A stretch of DNA of 64,000 nt from Rotaria macrura (lineage: Eukaryota; Rotifera; Eurotatoria; Philodinida; Philodinidae): NCBI GenBank assembly GCA_900239685.1, contig OENT01000517.1:40149-104148 (forward strand). The letters run 5' to 3'. The first letter of the stretch is position 1. Each line of letters opens with the position of its first letter. Positions 22,680 through 34,869 of the stretch are shown piece by piece. Under the pieces are notes generated by a model. That model was given only the letters and a program-made list of their open reading frames with translations, was not told where the DNA came from and did no database searches. The position numbers and the translations under genes are program-made.

Positions 22680-25600
22680 GAAACTGAAGATTTGATTCAC
22701 GAAGGAAATTTCCTAATATACAGATAGGTTTTTTCTATATTCTATTTGCAATTATTCATCAGATGCTATTCTTTTATCTTGTAATGATGCTAGCTAATAG
22801 AGTACTCTATTGTCATAGTGTTCAAATATGGCTTCTTGAATGTATAAAAAGTTCATGGGATTCGAATACATTCGTTCAAGGATGCATCACTATGAAAAGC
22901 ATAAAGTAAAATATTGGAAAATAAGCACAATAATTCGAATTATGAAATGTTCATCTTTGTCTTAGAGTGTACAATTCTTTTCAGATTATACTGCAATCAG
23001 TAAAACAATGATCGTTAATCTGTTAATCCATAATGATAATTTTCCCCATTGAATTTCTTTTCTTGTTGCCAAACAGACGCTTAATGCCATGGAAGCCTTT
23101 TTCCTCGATCGAATATGGGTTCAGCCTTGAATCTTGTCTGTGTCATTCTTTGAAGGTTATCTATGTTTCTAGTTCGCCCTTCTACGATGTTATCGCCAAG
23201 TATGAAGTTTTTCTGTTGATATGAAACTAGCGCTTGATTATTAAGATATTTTGTGTCCTATCTTGCTTCGAGTAGACATATAGTTGGGAGTGTCATGGAG
23301 AATTGAATGATTCATTTCTATACAGTATGTTTCTTTTGATTTAATCTTATTTAAATTACACGATTGAAATAATTGATAAAACTTACATTTTCACTGATTT
23401 TTGAGATTACATTTAAGTATTCGATGAGAATTATGTGACGAATCTCAAACGAAAGTATGACTAAAGAAACTTTTAGAAATCAAACACAATGAAATTTTCA
23501 ACATTTCAATTATTTTCTTTTAGACGGAAAAATTCCAAAACAAAATAGAAAAATTAAATTCAGTATTGAAATCCATTGCAAACTTCAATTATAGTTTTAT
23601 TAATCAAGTTTTTATCAAAAATTTTAATTCAAATCAACTTTCTGAAAGAATATTTCAATTGATTTTCATTGAGAAGAATCGAAACATTTCGATTGAATTT
23701 ATCCAAAAATTCTTCAATTTTCTTAATCATGGGAACAGTATGTTTGTTTTCTATGGCTGAAAAGAAAATATCTGTCTCATAGACATAGTAAATAACTGGA
23801 AAAGACGTCGTTGTAAATAGAATTCGATGTTACTTGTAGCCGCTAATATCTAGTGAATAATTTTAGTAGCCGATACTGTATGATGTATACTTTCTAGATG
23901 AGATGTTCCTGAAACTCTATCGACGTTTGCTACCTGTGAGAAAATATATTAGCTAGTATGTTAGAGAATATTTTTTTCTTTTCTAATAATAGAGAGTTTC
24001 AAAGAAATCAGATGTTCTACTACTAGGATATAATATAAACAACTCAACTAAACTTCCATTACGTCGTACTAGTATTAATAGATTGATTGTTACTATACGT
24101 TTTTCATGCGCTTATTGGTCTCATTACTGATCTTATTGTTCTTTTCTGAATCATCGCAAAAGAAATAGTCTTATGAGAGAATCACGTCAGTTTCCCTCTC
24201 CGGTTTCAAAATTTTCTTGTCGGTAGGCATTGTATGATGTAATTAACAATCTGGTAGCTACTATTCGGATTTAGCTATGCTATTATGTCATAATAGATCT
24301 GGACCCAAAAGATTCTAGCTTATCGAGAAAAGAAGGACGTTAAATATTGATTTGAAAAAGTTACTAGGTATTAAAATAGACCCATATTTCGAAAATTTTT
24401 TATTGTAGATTTCTAGATTCTTTTAATTACTAAAACTACTAAGTAAATGAAATATTCAAAAAAAATACTCAGTGTCACATTCATATTGGAAGATTTCATT
24501 TTCGATGTATTTAAGATGTTTTAGTAATAGACTATTGAAAACTTTGATTGCATAGTCCGATAATTGAATAGAAATTCTAGTTTTTTAAAGCTTTTTCAAG
24601 ACCACTAAGCATTACACGTGAATAATAAATTGTGAGAGCAAGAGATAGTTAAAGATATTCACTCATTAGAAGTCATTGGATTAACCGATTTCGGACACAT
24701 TTCTTGAGTAAGACAAGAGACAAAAATTTAATTGAGTATTAAAATTAGATTTTAATCGAAGAAAAAGTAAATCTTTTCGTTAAAGATGTGAGAAATTCAA
24801 TGAAACACGTTAATGAACGAAACATATTCTTCGTTTTATTGAACTGACTTTATCTTATGTATTAATTCTTGCAAACTTCGTTGAATATTGACAACAGTTG
24901 AAATTAGACATGATTCAAAATGATATCTTCAGCGTCTTATAGCAAAGCTCCCCCCCCCACCCCTCCGCAGTCATGTCAAGCGGTTCTTCGTTGTTTTCAA
25001 TGTTATGATACCTTAGAAAATGCATTGCTAGTTTCATGTACAAACAATAACTATTGAGAAAGATGGATGATCATAATATGATGGCTATATCAGCAAATTA
25101 TGTCACGCACTTTTTTCATTGTATTGTTCCTATTGATTCATATTATTTTAGTCGTCATCAAGTCGATCAGAAGCATATCTTTTTTTCCATTTAATCGTTG
25201 ATGTGTGTATGAAAAGGGACTGCAAAAATAACCTTAGAGTAACGAGGTCAATTGTATTTTACATGAAAAATCAAAAGATTTGTAAACTTAGTAGTCATTT
25301 TATTTAAGATTTCCTAATCGCGTATAAAACATGAATGAAGAACCCATGAATGAGCATCTAGATCTAATTATTTATATAGACTATTTTTAGAATATCTAAC
25401 ATTTGTAAAACATCGACGAAAGACTGAATTTTTTAACGATCGATAAATATAGAAAAAACACTCATATAATTTTTGTATGAATGCACATGAAAATATTTTG
25501 GAAACATTTTTTGAATAACTTGTGATTTATCACGTTTGAACCCTGACTCGTGAATAAATAGAAGTCATAGAAGAATAAAAAAATTCACGACTATCATGTA

Positions 25601-26744
25601 TATGGTAGAACCATATGCATATGTATTATTTCTCTTCTAGTCAAAAGAATGCCATTCAAAAGTTTTAGACCACAAGAAAACTTCTCAGTTTCTTGCAAAA
25701 TTACCTACAATGAACAACAATTTCGAAAATTACTATTATCGTGATACACAAACATTGGTGGATATTATATATATCTATCATAAAATTTCAAAAATAAAAT
25801 AATATTAATGCCAAAGCTATTCTTACTTCCATTTGTATATCACAGTTTCACAAATTCGCTCATAGATTATATCACTTTATTTGTTTCTAGTGGCTTTATA
25901 ATTATTTATAAATAATGGCAAAGACTATCTTGTTGATTCTTACATTTATTTGACATCAAAGTGTAACTTCACCAGATTTCATATTTAATTCAGAAAGAAT
26001 TAGTTCGATTTAAATCGTTAGCAGTTCATTACATTTAAGTATCTGAAGACAGAAAATAGCATGTCATATTGGTATAGTTTAATTAAGAAACACGTCATGT
26101 TTTCGTTCAACCGTTGTTCCAAAATAAACGAACAAATATATACATAGTAGAACTAAATTTTTTTCAAATAATTTAGATATTTCAGATTTTTTATAATTTT
26201 TTTGTGCTGAAATCAACACGATATAAAAAATATGTAAAAAAACAACGCTCACGATTATTGTTTGCTTAATATCTTAAATGATTCATATTATTTGTTATAG
26301 AACACGGTGCAGTAATTCTATTCGATACTTGTTCTTAGTTATCAAAAGCAGAGACAACCGATAAAAGACCAAAAACGAATCGAATTGAGATTTTGAAAAC
26401 GTAAATCGAATCGAATCGAGAGTTTTCTACTAGTTTCCGTCTCTGTAGCCTATCATTACAAATAGATTTCATAATAGAAGATGTTTGTAGATGTTAGACA
26501 CGTTTTCAACTGACCTCTGTGAAAATCATCAAAGTATTTCGGAAAAACTTTATTCGTGATTTCGCACTGGCTACTCTACAATATTAATATTATTATAAGT
26601 CTAGTACAATTATTCTATTTTTAACGTTAAAAGATATTCTGAAAATTTACCGAGATATAAGTGAAAAACATTCTATATTTTTGACTTCATCTTTAAATAA
26701 TACATAACAATTAATTGGAATTTTTTTAAAAATCAATATAACAA
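22680..26744. other. Spacer between the duplicated blocks, nothing recognised
   Basis: About 4 kb of AT-rich sequence. The only obvious feature is a C-rich run at about 24950-24966 (G-rich on the minus strand). Small ORFs at 23033-23224 and 23566-23760 have no gene-like context. The flanks of the two duplicated blocks are unrelated to each other. Confidence 0.5.
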
Positions 26745-28230
26745 TTAACTTTTTGTATTACTATTTGATGAGTCTGCTGTAAATGTTGACGGAATAGTAT
26801 CTGTCTTCCCACCATGAACTAGAGCGATCCCTCCTGGACACATTTGAGAAATTTTCTCTTGTACACAATTAAATATCGTCTGTCCGGCTACTAATGAACC
26901 ATCTATAATTAAACAACGACTATAATGGATATTATTAATGGATGCCATTAATTCAAAATGCTTTTGTGTTTCCCAAACAACCGTAGCTAATTCAACGAGA
27001 GCACGCTTTGATCTCATGAATAAAACATGTGTCAAACCAGCACCATGCATTCCAACAAATATATCGGTGTGATAAATAATACTTAATTGTTCTTTCATTG
27101 TTAACTGTTCGAAATGGTTGTAACTAAAGTTAATATTTCTGTAATTTGAAAATTTCATTTTTAAATCATCAAGTATTTGCTTTTCATTCGATAGTTGTCT
27201 TGTTATTTTTCCTGATGGATTTCTCGGATGAGCAACATAGTTACGTCGAACAAGGAAAAATACATTCAACGATTGACAATTCACATTCTCGTTTCTATCA
27301 TCATTCATATTGAACTGTTTAACAACATGTTGTCGAAATTCAAAGAAACAACTCGGCGCCAATCGTCGTACTCGTTGAACATCGATTTCCGATTTCGATT
27401 GTGTTTGAGACCAAATCAATTCTCTGTACATAATCGACGAAAAATTTCTTAAATGTCCTAATCGACTATACGAGTGAAACAAACTTGACCATATTTCATC
27501 GAGATTTCCTTTTGGATGAGCATCGAGGAAAACAATCCGAACTGATTTCGGATCGCGTTGAAAGAAACAACACAAAGCAAACACTGTGTACACATCGGTC
27601 ATCGTATGATAAAAGTTAACATAATCGCGACGAGTTATGGCAATTGTAGTTTCGTTCATCATGTGAAAATCTTCATGCGTGTTGTACGAAGTCAACGAAG
27701 AAAAGATTTGCGATAAATCGTCAGTTGCAAATTCTCGATGAGCTATTTGATCATCGGAACATGGTACCTAGAATGTGATCGTTTAATCGTGATATCAATT
27801 AGAGAAAAGAACAATTTACTTTGATGAAGCCTTTTTCATAATGAAAGTATTCGTCTTGTTCAGGTTGATTCAAAACATCTTGAATATTCTCACCACCGAG
27901 TCGTTTGCCTTTCGCCAGATTCGGTTGTAGAATAGTGAAACGTGTTACGGCAAACAGTTCGCCGTACACATCGAAAAACAGATGACATAGTTTGATTTCG
28001 TTTTTACACCATCGCTGAAATGGATCGCCCGAGCAATTCAATGGCGTCGGATTGAACAAGAAACTTGCGTTTAGTATGACATTTGTTATTGGAGTTCGAG
28101 ATAGACGACGTATGAAACTACTGGTTTTGATGTTAAGAAAAAGAAAAACAGAGATAATAATGAGAAGGATGTTGGTAAAACAGCTTCGACGACGACGAAT
28201 AGAAAACGTCGAGTAACATGTGGTCAACAT
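26745..28230 (-). CDS. GT61-family glycosyltransferase, EOGT-like, type II membrane protein
   Basis: Exons 28230-27820 and 27767-26745 join in phase 0 (FIK/VPCSDD) to 477 residues. After a short basic N-terminus (SIRRRRSC) there is one hydrophobic segment at about 17-34 (TNILLIIISVFLFLNI), so a Golgi/ER type II anchor is expected. The DUF563/GT61 domain shows ITRRDYVNFYHTMTDVY at about 181-197, IVFLDAHPKG near 215-224, DIFVGMHGAGLTHVLFM at about 372-388 and VVWETQKHFELMAS at about 400-413. GT61 includes the EGF-domain O-GlcNAc transferase EOGT and plant xylosyltransferases; the HGAGLT block is typical. It lacks a C-terminal KDEL-like signal (ends SNSNTKS), so Golgi is more likely than ER lumen. 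The exact donor and acceptor sugars are not readable from sequence. Confidence 0.85.
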
Positions 28231-28231
28231 T
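27186..28231. repeat. Direct duplication, copy 2 of 2 (partner 21634-22679)
   Basis: The probable parent copy, because it lies inside an intact gene and the breakpoint falls in the middle of its second coding exon. Same length and offset as described for copy 1. Confidence 0.92.
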
Positions 28232-30233
28232 TAAGCTAAAAGATATTATTGAAAAAGAAAAGCCCTTGACAATTTGTTGAGATGTATTTATCTTATCACA
28301 GAATATAAGTGTTGTATATAAATCCTTGAAACACAGGCTTGTAAACGGAATGTGATAAGCTACTTTTAGTGAAGGAGAAAATGCTGTGATTACCTCAAGA
28401 TTTCTCGTTGAAGAGCAACAGGTTATACTGTTACAAAAGAAAGGTTATAGACCAAGAATTGGATATTCTCTTTTGAAATAGAAATTTAGCTGGTACAAAT
28501 GACATGCGTTTATAACCCTTCTCGTGTCTAATAGAGAGAAGCGATAAAATTTAATCGACGGTCGTTGAATAGAAAAATAAAATTACTGTACACATTTTTC
28601 AAGAATACTACTCATATACCGTTCGAGGTATGTCTGGCAATCTGTTTAAAAGTTAGTTCCTTTGAAAAATGATATTCTAGTTTTTTTCTGATATAAAATT
28701 CTTAACCCTCATAAATTTGTTTGATTAGCCATACATTTCATGCTTTCGATTTATTTTAGTGTGTCAAACGGCCTATATTTATTGACAGATTATTAGTTAG
28801 TCGGCTTTATATTGATATTAGAATAAATACAGAACTTCAAAAGATTGAAATGGAAATGAAGGGTAAATAAGAATTTAAATAGTAAATTTTAGATACATGC
28901 AGGGGTATTATGATTTTAAGAGGGAAGTGATACGATAGTCTAAAAGTGAATGATTAATTCACGAAAGTATTATCTATTTTTCTCCTTTTCCGACGAACAG
29001 AACTGAATAATATCGATTCTTGTGCAGACTAGAAAACAATTTTTTAATTCTGATTTTAAGCGTAACAGTAATTGAACAAATGAAACTTGTCAATCGATTT
29101 TCTTCAAATCTTAATAAATTCGAGACACTAAGTACGAACTGCATGATTTTTAATATTTTTCTGCTCAAAATTTAATCACCGTTATGCTGTATTTATGTGC
29201 TCGAAAATTCTATTATTTAGAATCACTGAATGAAACAGTTTTTTGCCATCTATTTGTGGGTTATGCATTCACTCTTCTTATCTTTTATACATTGTTACAC
29301 GCATGCACAATACTAGAGCCTGTGTAACTCGTATCATCCTAGGTTGTTTCGCTGGTCTAGCTTTTAACTCAAATTATGTTTATAGACTAACTCACAATCA
29401 AGAGAGACTTGTCTTGATGTGATCAGTTTGAGATCCGAAGAGCTTAAAATGTCTCATTCTCAAGATCTGAATGTGTTGCTGTATTTTTTGATAGGTATTA
29501 GCAATTCAAATACCATTGTTTGCCACTAAAAGAACAGGATAAACACGTGGAAGAATACATTTGAATCATATTTACACTAATTGTCGAAGAAGCATGGCTT
29601 ACCATGTTTTTGGATAAAATGTGTTGCATACGCACGAATTTCTTATCACATTTTATTACATCGGATATAATGTCACAAAGCGTGACACATGGAACACATT
29701 TGATCTAAGTAGAGAACGAATAATCAAATTTTTACAATTAAAAAGTATAGCAGTAAGTATTGAAGTGATCGTTGTTAAATAACTTTCACATTTTATGTTA
29801 GAGCATGAGAATTTTCATGATATAATATTGGACACACATCTTACACTAACATTCAATATATTCTTCTGTACAAATATAAATTTATCATGGACAGTAAATA
29901 AATTATCTTGACCTTATTGACTCGTATACATTTTTAAAATATTCGTTGAGAGCGTAAAAATTCGGCACCTGCTACACTATCATGTCTTGTAGACATTTTG
30001 CTTAAAAATAATCATGCTCGTATTCTTCAATGTATTTTTATCTTATATCCAATAGCCTATACTTTCTCAAAGATATGAATACTTATATAGTTTGAAATAC
30101 ATAATATCTAATAGTTTTTATATGTAACTTACATAGGTAAGTTTATATTGATCGCTTGTTGGTTGCTTGCTTTATTTTAATAATTGAATAACTTCCATTT
30201 TCAGTCTGATGATGTAGAGATATCAAGATTTCA
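28232..30233. other. Intergenic, nothing recognised
   Basis: AT-rich. It holds the promoter side of the minus-strand glycosyltransferase (near 28232-28500). No supported coding or RNA gene. Confidence 0.5.
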
Positions 30234-30426
30234 ATGAACACAAGTTACAATTATGATGAAAATAATACGTCATCAAAAGAAAAGCATGATATGGTAATTA
30301 ACAATTGTAAGATATTATAATGAACTTAAATTTAATCGATTCACAGTAGAGAAGCCGTACAATAACGATGCTAGCAAGCAAGAAAATGAAAGATTTCTTC
30401 GAATTTATTATGATCTAGAAAAATAA
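30234..30426 (+). CDS. Possible two-exon micro-gene (50 residues), unrecognised
   Basis: ATG at 30234; exon 30234-30306 ends at a good GTAAGA donor with one leftover base. A 40-bp intron follows, then exon 30347-30426 after TTCACAG, in phase, to TAA. The product is hydrophilic (MNTSYNYDENNTSSKEKHDM ... KQENERFLRIYYDLEK). A TTTTCAG acceptor 30 bases upstream of the ATG would fit a 5' UTR exon. The support is only splice-signal and phase consistency. It could instead be an upstream part of the coiled-coil gene at 31676, or chance. Confidence 0.3.
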
Positions 30427-31675
30427 ATGACGTCGTTAATGTAGTGCGATAGTTGTCAAAAGAGTATAGAATTTCATAGATAAATAATTGGCAATTGAAT
30501 CCTACTAGTGATGCTGAGAGAGTTACAAAATTTATGCACGATTTGAACAATATATTTAGTCAGCATTAAGAAAAGAAAAATGTTTGTGATTATATTAATG
30601 CAACAAGATAGAATTTCACTTCAATTTCAGGTAATATAACAAAGATAGAAATATAGTTGAACAATGACTTGTCTTGATCGTGCTCTGTTGAATATTAAAC
30701 GATGTAATCGATCGTACGTCAATAAATCTGACAACATGTCATTCTGGTTAGAGTTAATATAGACCTTTTTTGTCGCTGCTATTGAAATATTAACATACTA
30801 ATCAAGTAGATTTTAAAAATAGATAATGCACAATTGAAAATAGAAAAAAAAACTAAACAATTAACACTTCATAGACTTATTCTTAGGAGAATATTCTTGT
30901 TATTCAAAATTGATTTATTCTCATCATAAATAATCCATCAATTTAATCTACTTTAATTATCGTATTTACTTTGCAAATAGTATTGTAAAAGAACCGATCC
31001 ATCAGATGCCTTTTACTAATTAAAACTACATCATTATTCTATGTAATATGAAATCTATAGTTGCGTGTATTACACTGAACAAGATGAAGCTAAGTAAAAT
31101 ATTTTGTCTTCTTACTCAGGTATTTACTTCCTATTGAGTAATGAAAGTTTTTTTTTTACTACTATATTTTATGATCTCTTCTTATCTCGGTTTACTATCG
31201 TTTTCATGTATATAAAAAGTAAAGTGAGAATATGTGATGAAAGATTTTCGTAGTTAATCTCTATAGTTCATTGCAAAATACTAGTACATACCTTCATAAT
31301 GGTGTTGTTTGCGACTAGTCAAGGCATAAAATACCAGAAATTATTCCATTCTAGAAGAAAAGACAGCATCCTTTTTCACGTAAATATAGGAATAATTATG
31401 TATACATAACAATGTAAAGGACGCATGACAAATGATACCCTTCATACTTTCTTGACAGAAAAAATAATAAATACATGGTTAGGAAAAATTTTCTTCTGAA
31501 AAATGATTTAGATCAATCGCAAGATCATACTCACAGGCATATTAATCATCGAATAAACACTAGAATGAAACAGCTGAATAAATACATCGTTGCATAATCA
31601 TTTACAGCTATTGAATTAACTGGCGGCTAATAGAAAATTCTATCGATTCCTGTCGTGTGGTTTTTGGTTTGAAAA

Positions 31676-32320
31676 ATGTTTTCATCAAATAATAAAGATA
31701 TTCATCATGCATTCAACATATCTTCAATTTCAACAACAAATGCAGATCATAATTCTGATATTCATATGAGTCTATCAAAAGATGATAAAAATAAAATAGA
31801 TTATTCGTTAGAAAAAACTTATCTTACACTATCAAATATCAATGATAAAAATGATCTATTGTCAAAATTAGATGATTTCTATTTAAAACAAATGCAATTA
31901 GAAGAGAAAGTAAATCATATTGAAGAAGATCTTATTAAAAATGATTTAATAGATAATTATAGAAAACAAATTGAACAATATCAAGCTATTTTAATATATA
32001 TAAATAATTTAGACGATTTTAAAGATAAATGGACATTTTTTCGTTTGTTTATTTGGCGTTTTTCTTTGGATTTATATAATTGGAAATCACTTGCACATAC
32101 AATTTTTCACATTGAAAATCTAATTAATAATCTTGATAATTATCAACTTAAAGAATTCATCCAAGAAAATTTTCAAATTTTATCGAATCTTTTCATTTTA
32201 TTTATTAAAGATCTAATAACAATACAAATTAAATTAGAGAAACAAGAAACAGATGATCATACTACAGCAGAAATACATTCTCCAAAAATCAAGTATGATA
32301 TCGAATTACGATGTTTGTAA
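31676..32320 (+). CDS. Single-exon coiled-coil protein, 214 residues, unrecognised
   Basis: An uninterrupted ORF of 214 codons in otherwise stop-rich DNA. The N-terminal 35 residues are polar (Ser/Asn/His). From about residue 55 to 105 heptad-like Leu/Ile spacing with Lys/Glu (LLSKLDDFYLKQMQLEEKVN, HIEEDLIKNDLIDNYRKQIE) suggests coiled coil. An aromatic helix follows (DKWTFFRLFIWRFSLDLYNW), then another helical stretch (IENLINNLDNYQLKEFIQEN). No signal peptide. The last codons overlap a possible donor (TTTGTAAGA at the stop), so the gene may have a further exon that I cannot place. Codon usage (A/T third positions) matches neighbouring genes. Confidence 0.6.
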   Translation: MFSSNNKDIHHAFNISSISTTNADHNSDIHMSLSKDDKNKIDYSLEKTYLTLSNINDKNDLLSKLDDFYLKQMQLEEKVNHIEEDLIKNDLIDNYRKQIEQYQAILIYINNLDDFKDKWTFFRLFIWRFSLDLYNWKSLAHTIFHIENLINNLDNYQLKEFIQENFQILSNLFILFIKDLITIQIKLEKQETDDHTTAEIHSPKIKYDIELRCL

Positions 32321-34869
32321 GAAATATAAATTCTAATCACACTAGTCTGCATATTTTTCTTATCAAATGCTGCCAATTAGATTCTCTTTTCGTGAACATG
32401 TGCTGTTCTTGAGCAACATCTGTGCTTTAATCACAAATAGAAAAGACTAAAAGAAGAATACAATCGACTAGTTTCTTTCAAAGACGACATATTATTCGTT
32501 CTTCTTATCTCGCAAGAAAGAAGGAAATATTTCATTAAGTTTAATATTGTTACCATATTAGATAGCTTGAATATTCTTGTTCGTCTGAAAAACGAATATC
32601 ATCTGTAGACGAGTCACATCTTACCAATAATGGATGCAAAAAATATTCGCTCAGTATATGACAATAGCTATTGAAAATTTATTTGTTTTTGTTTGTGAAT
32701 GCATGCATATTGTGTCATTCGGAAGTAGTTCCAGAAGAAGAGTAAACGAGAATCACTGTTGTCTTAAATTTGAACGATGCGTAATCATTCACAGTTTAGT
32801 TTTACAATTTTCGGTTTGTTTCAGTGAGAAAAGCATTACAGTAAAGTGGGATATAAAAAAAAAGATAAAAAGAGTGAGAAAAGAACAAGATCATCGGGAC
32901 AGACGAATACACTACAAACAGAATATGAGAAGAGCAATGAACAAAAAAAAAGAGACTGAGTATTCGACTAGATGTTCTAATTTTGCTAATTTGATATAAA
33001 TGTAGTTCATCACACTTAGAAACGAAGATGTCATTAACTTTTAAGATCGATTTCGTTACTGCCATTTATTGAAACTATTCTGAACAAACAAGAGCGAGAT
33101 TAATAGCTAAAACTCAAGTTTTGCTATCATTTTTTAAACTCGTAATAATCGATATAATATGTTTATAAATGTATCCGATATGTATATATCATTGAAATTT
33201 AATGAGTTTCCTAAATCTTATCTTCGTATACAGTTTTACTATTCTTTTTGTATATACTTCTCCATGTAGTTATCTAAAGCTTTCTTCTTCCTGAATATAT
33301 TGATATCAATCGCTTCTTTAAATGAACAGTGGTGGTTCGATTGGAGATTCATTTGGAATTTTTAATCAATACTTGAATGATTGTACGGCCTTGACAGGTT
33401 TCCAACTCAACATTATCTTCACTTGTGAAGACGCCACCTGTGAATGGAAAATTTACACTATATAGTCTTAGATATATTAATGTTTTGCTTCCATCTACTA
33501 CGCAAAATAGTCAAACAGGTTTTAACACATTTTCGATCGGTTACTGTTGATGTATTTAATCATTTCTCTAAGAATAGTCACTGAAAGATCATTCTCTTGT
33601 TAGCATGCAAAGAAAATAGTACAAAGCTGATGATTCATCCATCAGACTGAAAACTTGACGTAGTCTCTATTATTATATCTGTTCATTTCAGTTTCAAGTC
33701 TAATATACATGTGAAATTGAATGTCGTGCAAAATATTATGTGTCACATAATAACAATTTGAGATATTAAATTAAGCAAAAATAACTTGTCTTATCCAAAT
33801 AGGAAAAATGTTTTCCAAATACTAAACATGCCGACAGATATGCATGTGTATGATGTATTCTACTGATGGTTAAAACATTTTTACCGTATCTCCGTTGGTT
33901 TCTTTCTCATAAGCGGTCATTTGATATCTTGTGTGCCCCTGTCGCATCCAAATATTTACTTAGCTTATGATATTAGTAGTTTCGAGTCCTGCTCTCAAAT
34001 TATGCGTTATCATAGGATTACCTTTCATAGAATATATCCATCTTGAATTTCAAAGTTTATTCTTAATGAAAATTTTCTCGTAGAACTGTGAATAATTTAT
34101 AGTTGTGATTAATAAGTTAATGTTCCTTCTTCTAGTGCTTTAGTGATTTTTATGAAAAAATGACTTAATTTAATGGAATTTAAAATTCTAGCTTATATTA
34201 ATGTTGATGCTTAAAACAAAACGACTCGTTCTTTGGATGTCCTTGGGTGTTGTCTCCTGTGAGATACACGGGTTATAGGGATACAGAATAGTCTCAGGTT
34301 TCATCCTATTCATCCGAATCGCTTTATTGAAACGAATTGAAAATTAGTTTTACTTGAACCCGGCACTGTTTCGGAATAGCTGTCGTCTTTCGTATTCCAT
34401 CGGTGAATAGTAAAATCAACAAGACTTGAAGATCTATGAGACAACGAATGTATTTTATTTTTTCTAAACAAAAACAAGTATAACGTTTCCTAAACATTGT
34501 AGTCTTATTATACGTAAAACAAGAGGTTTCTACACTTGATTTTTTTCGTGAAAACGCTGATTTTACAACAGTTTCTGTTGCATAATGTTGGTATACTCTC
34601 AAAGTTTCCTAGGATTTATATAGAATGATATAAACTCAATAAATAGATACTATAGTACACAAAAAAATAATTTTAAAGAATTCAGTTTCTATCCTTGTAA
34701 ACAAATTCATCATCGATGATAATCTTTATTTCGTACGAAGTAGTTGTACAAAAAGAAAGAATGGTGAATTTCGAAGTATGTATTAGTTTCTTAACATCTC
34801 AATGCATGCGAACTATTTTCATTAAGACTATCGAACCAAATCTAGTGCTTTGTTTTTAGTGATACTTCC
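32321..34869. other. Intergenic, nothing recognised
   Basis: AT-rich sequence. Small ORFs at 32634-32999, 32802-33065 and 34324-34602 lack gene-like composition or splice context. No RNA gene recognised. Confidence 0.5.

Noticed and set aside
24950-24970. C-run as a G-quadruplex or regulatory site
   Set aside because: A single long run plus one short one; no set of four G-tracts and no gene context.
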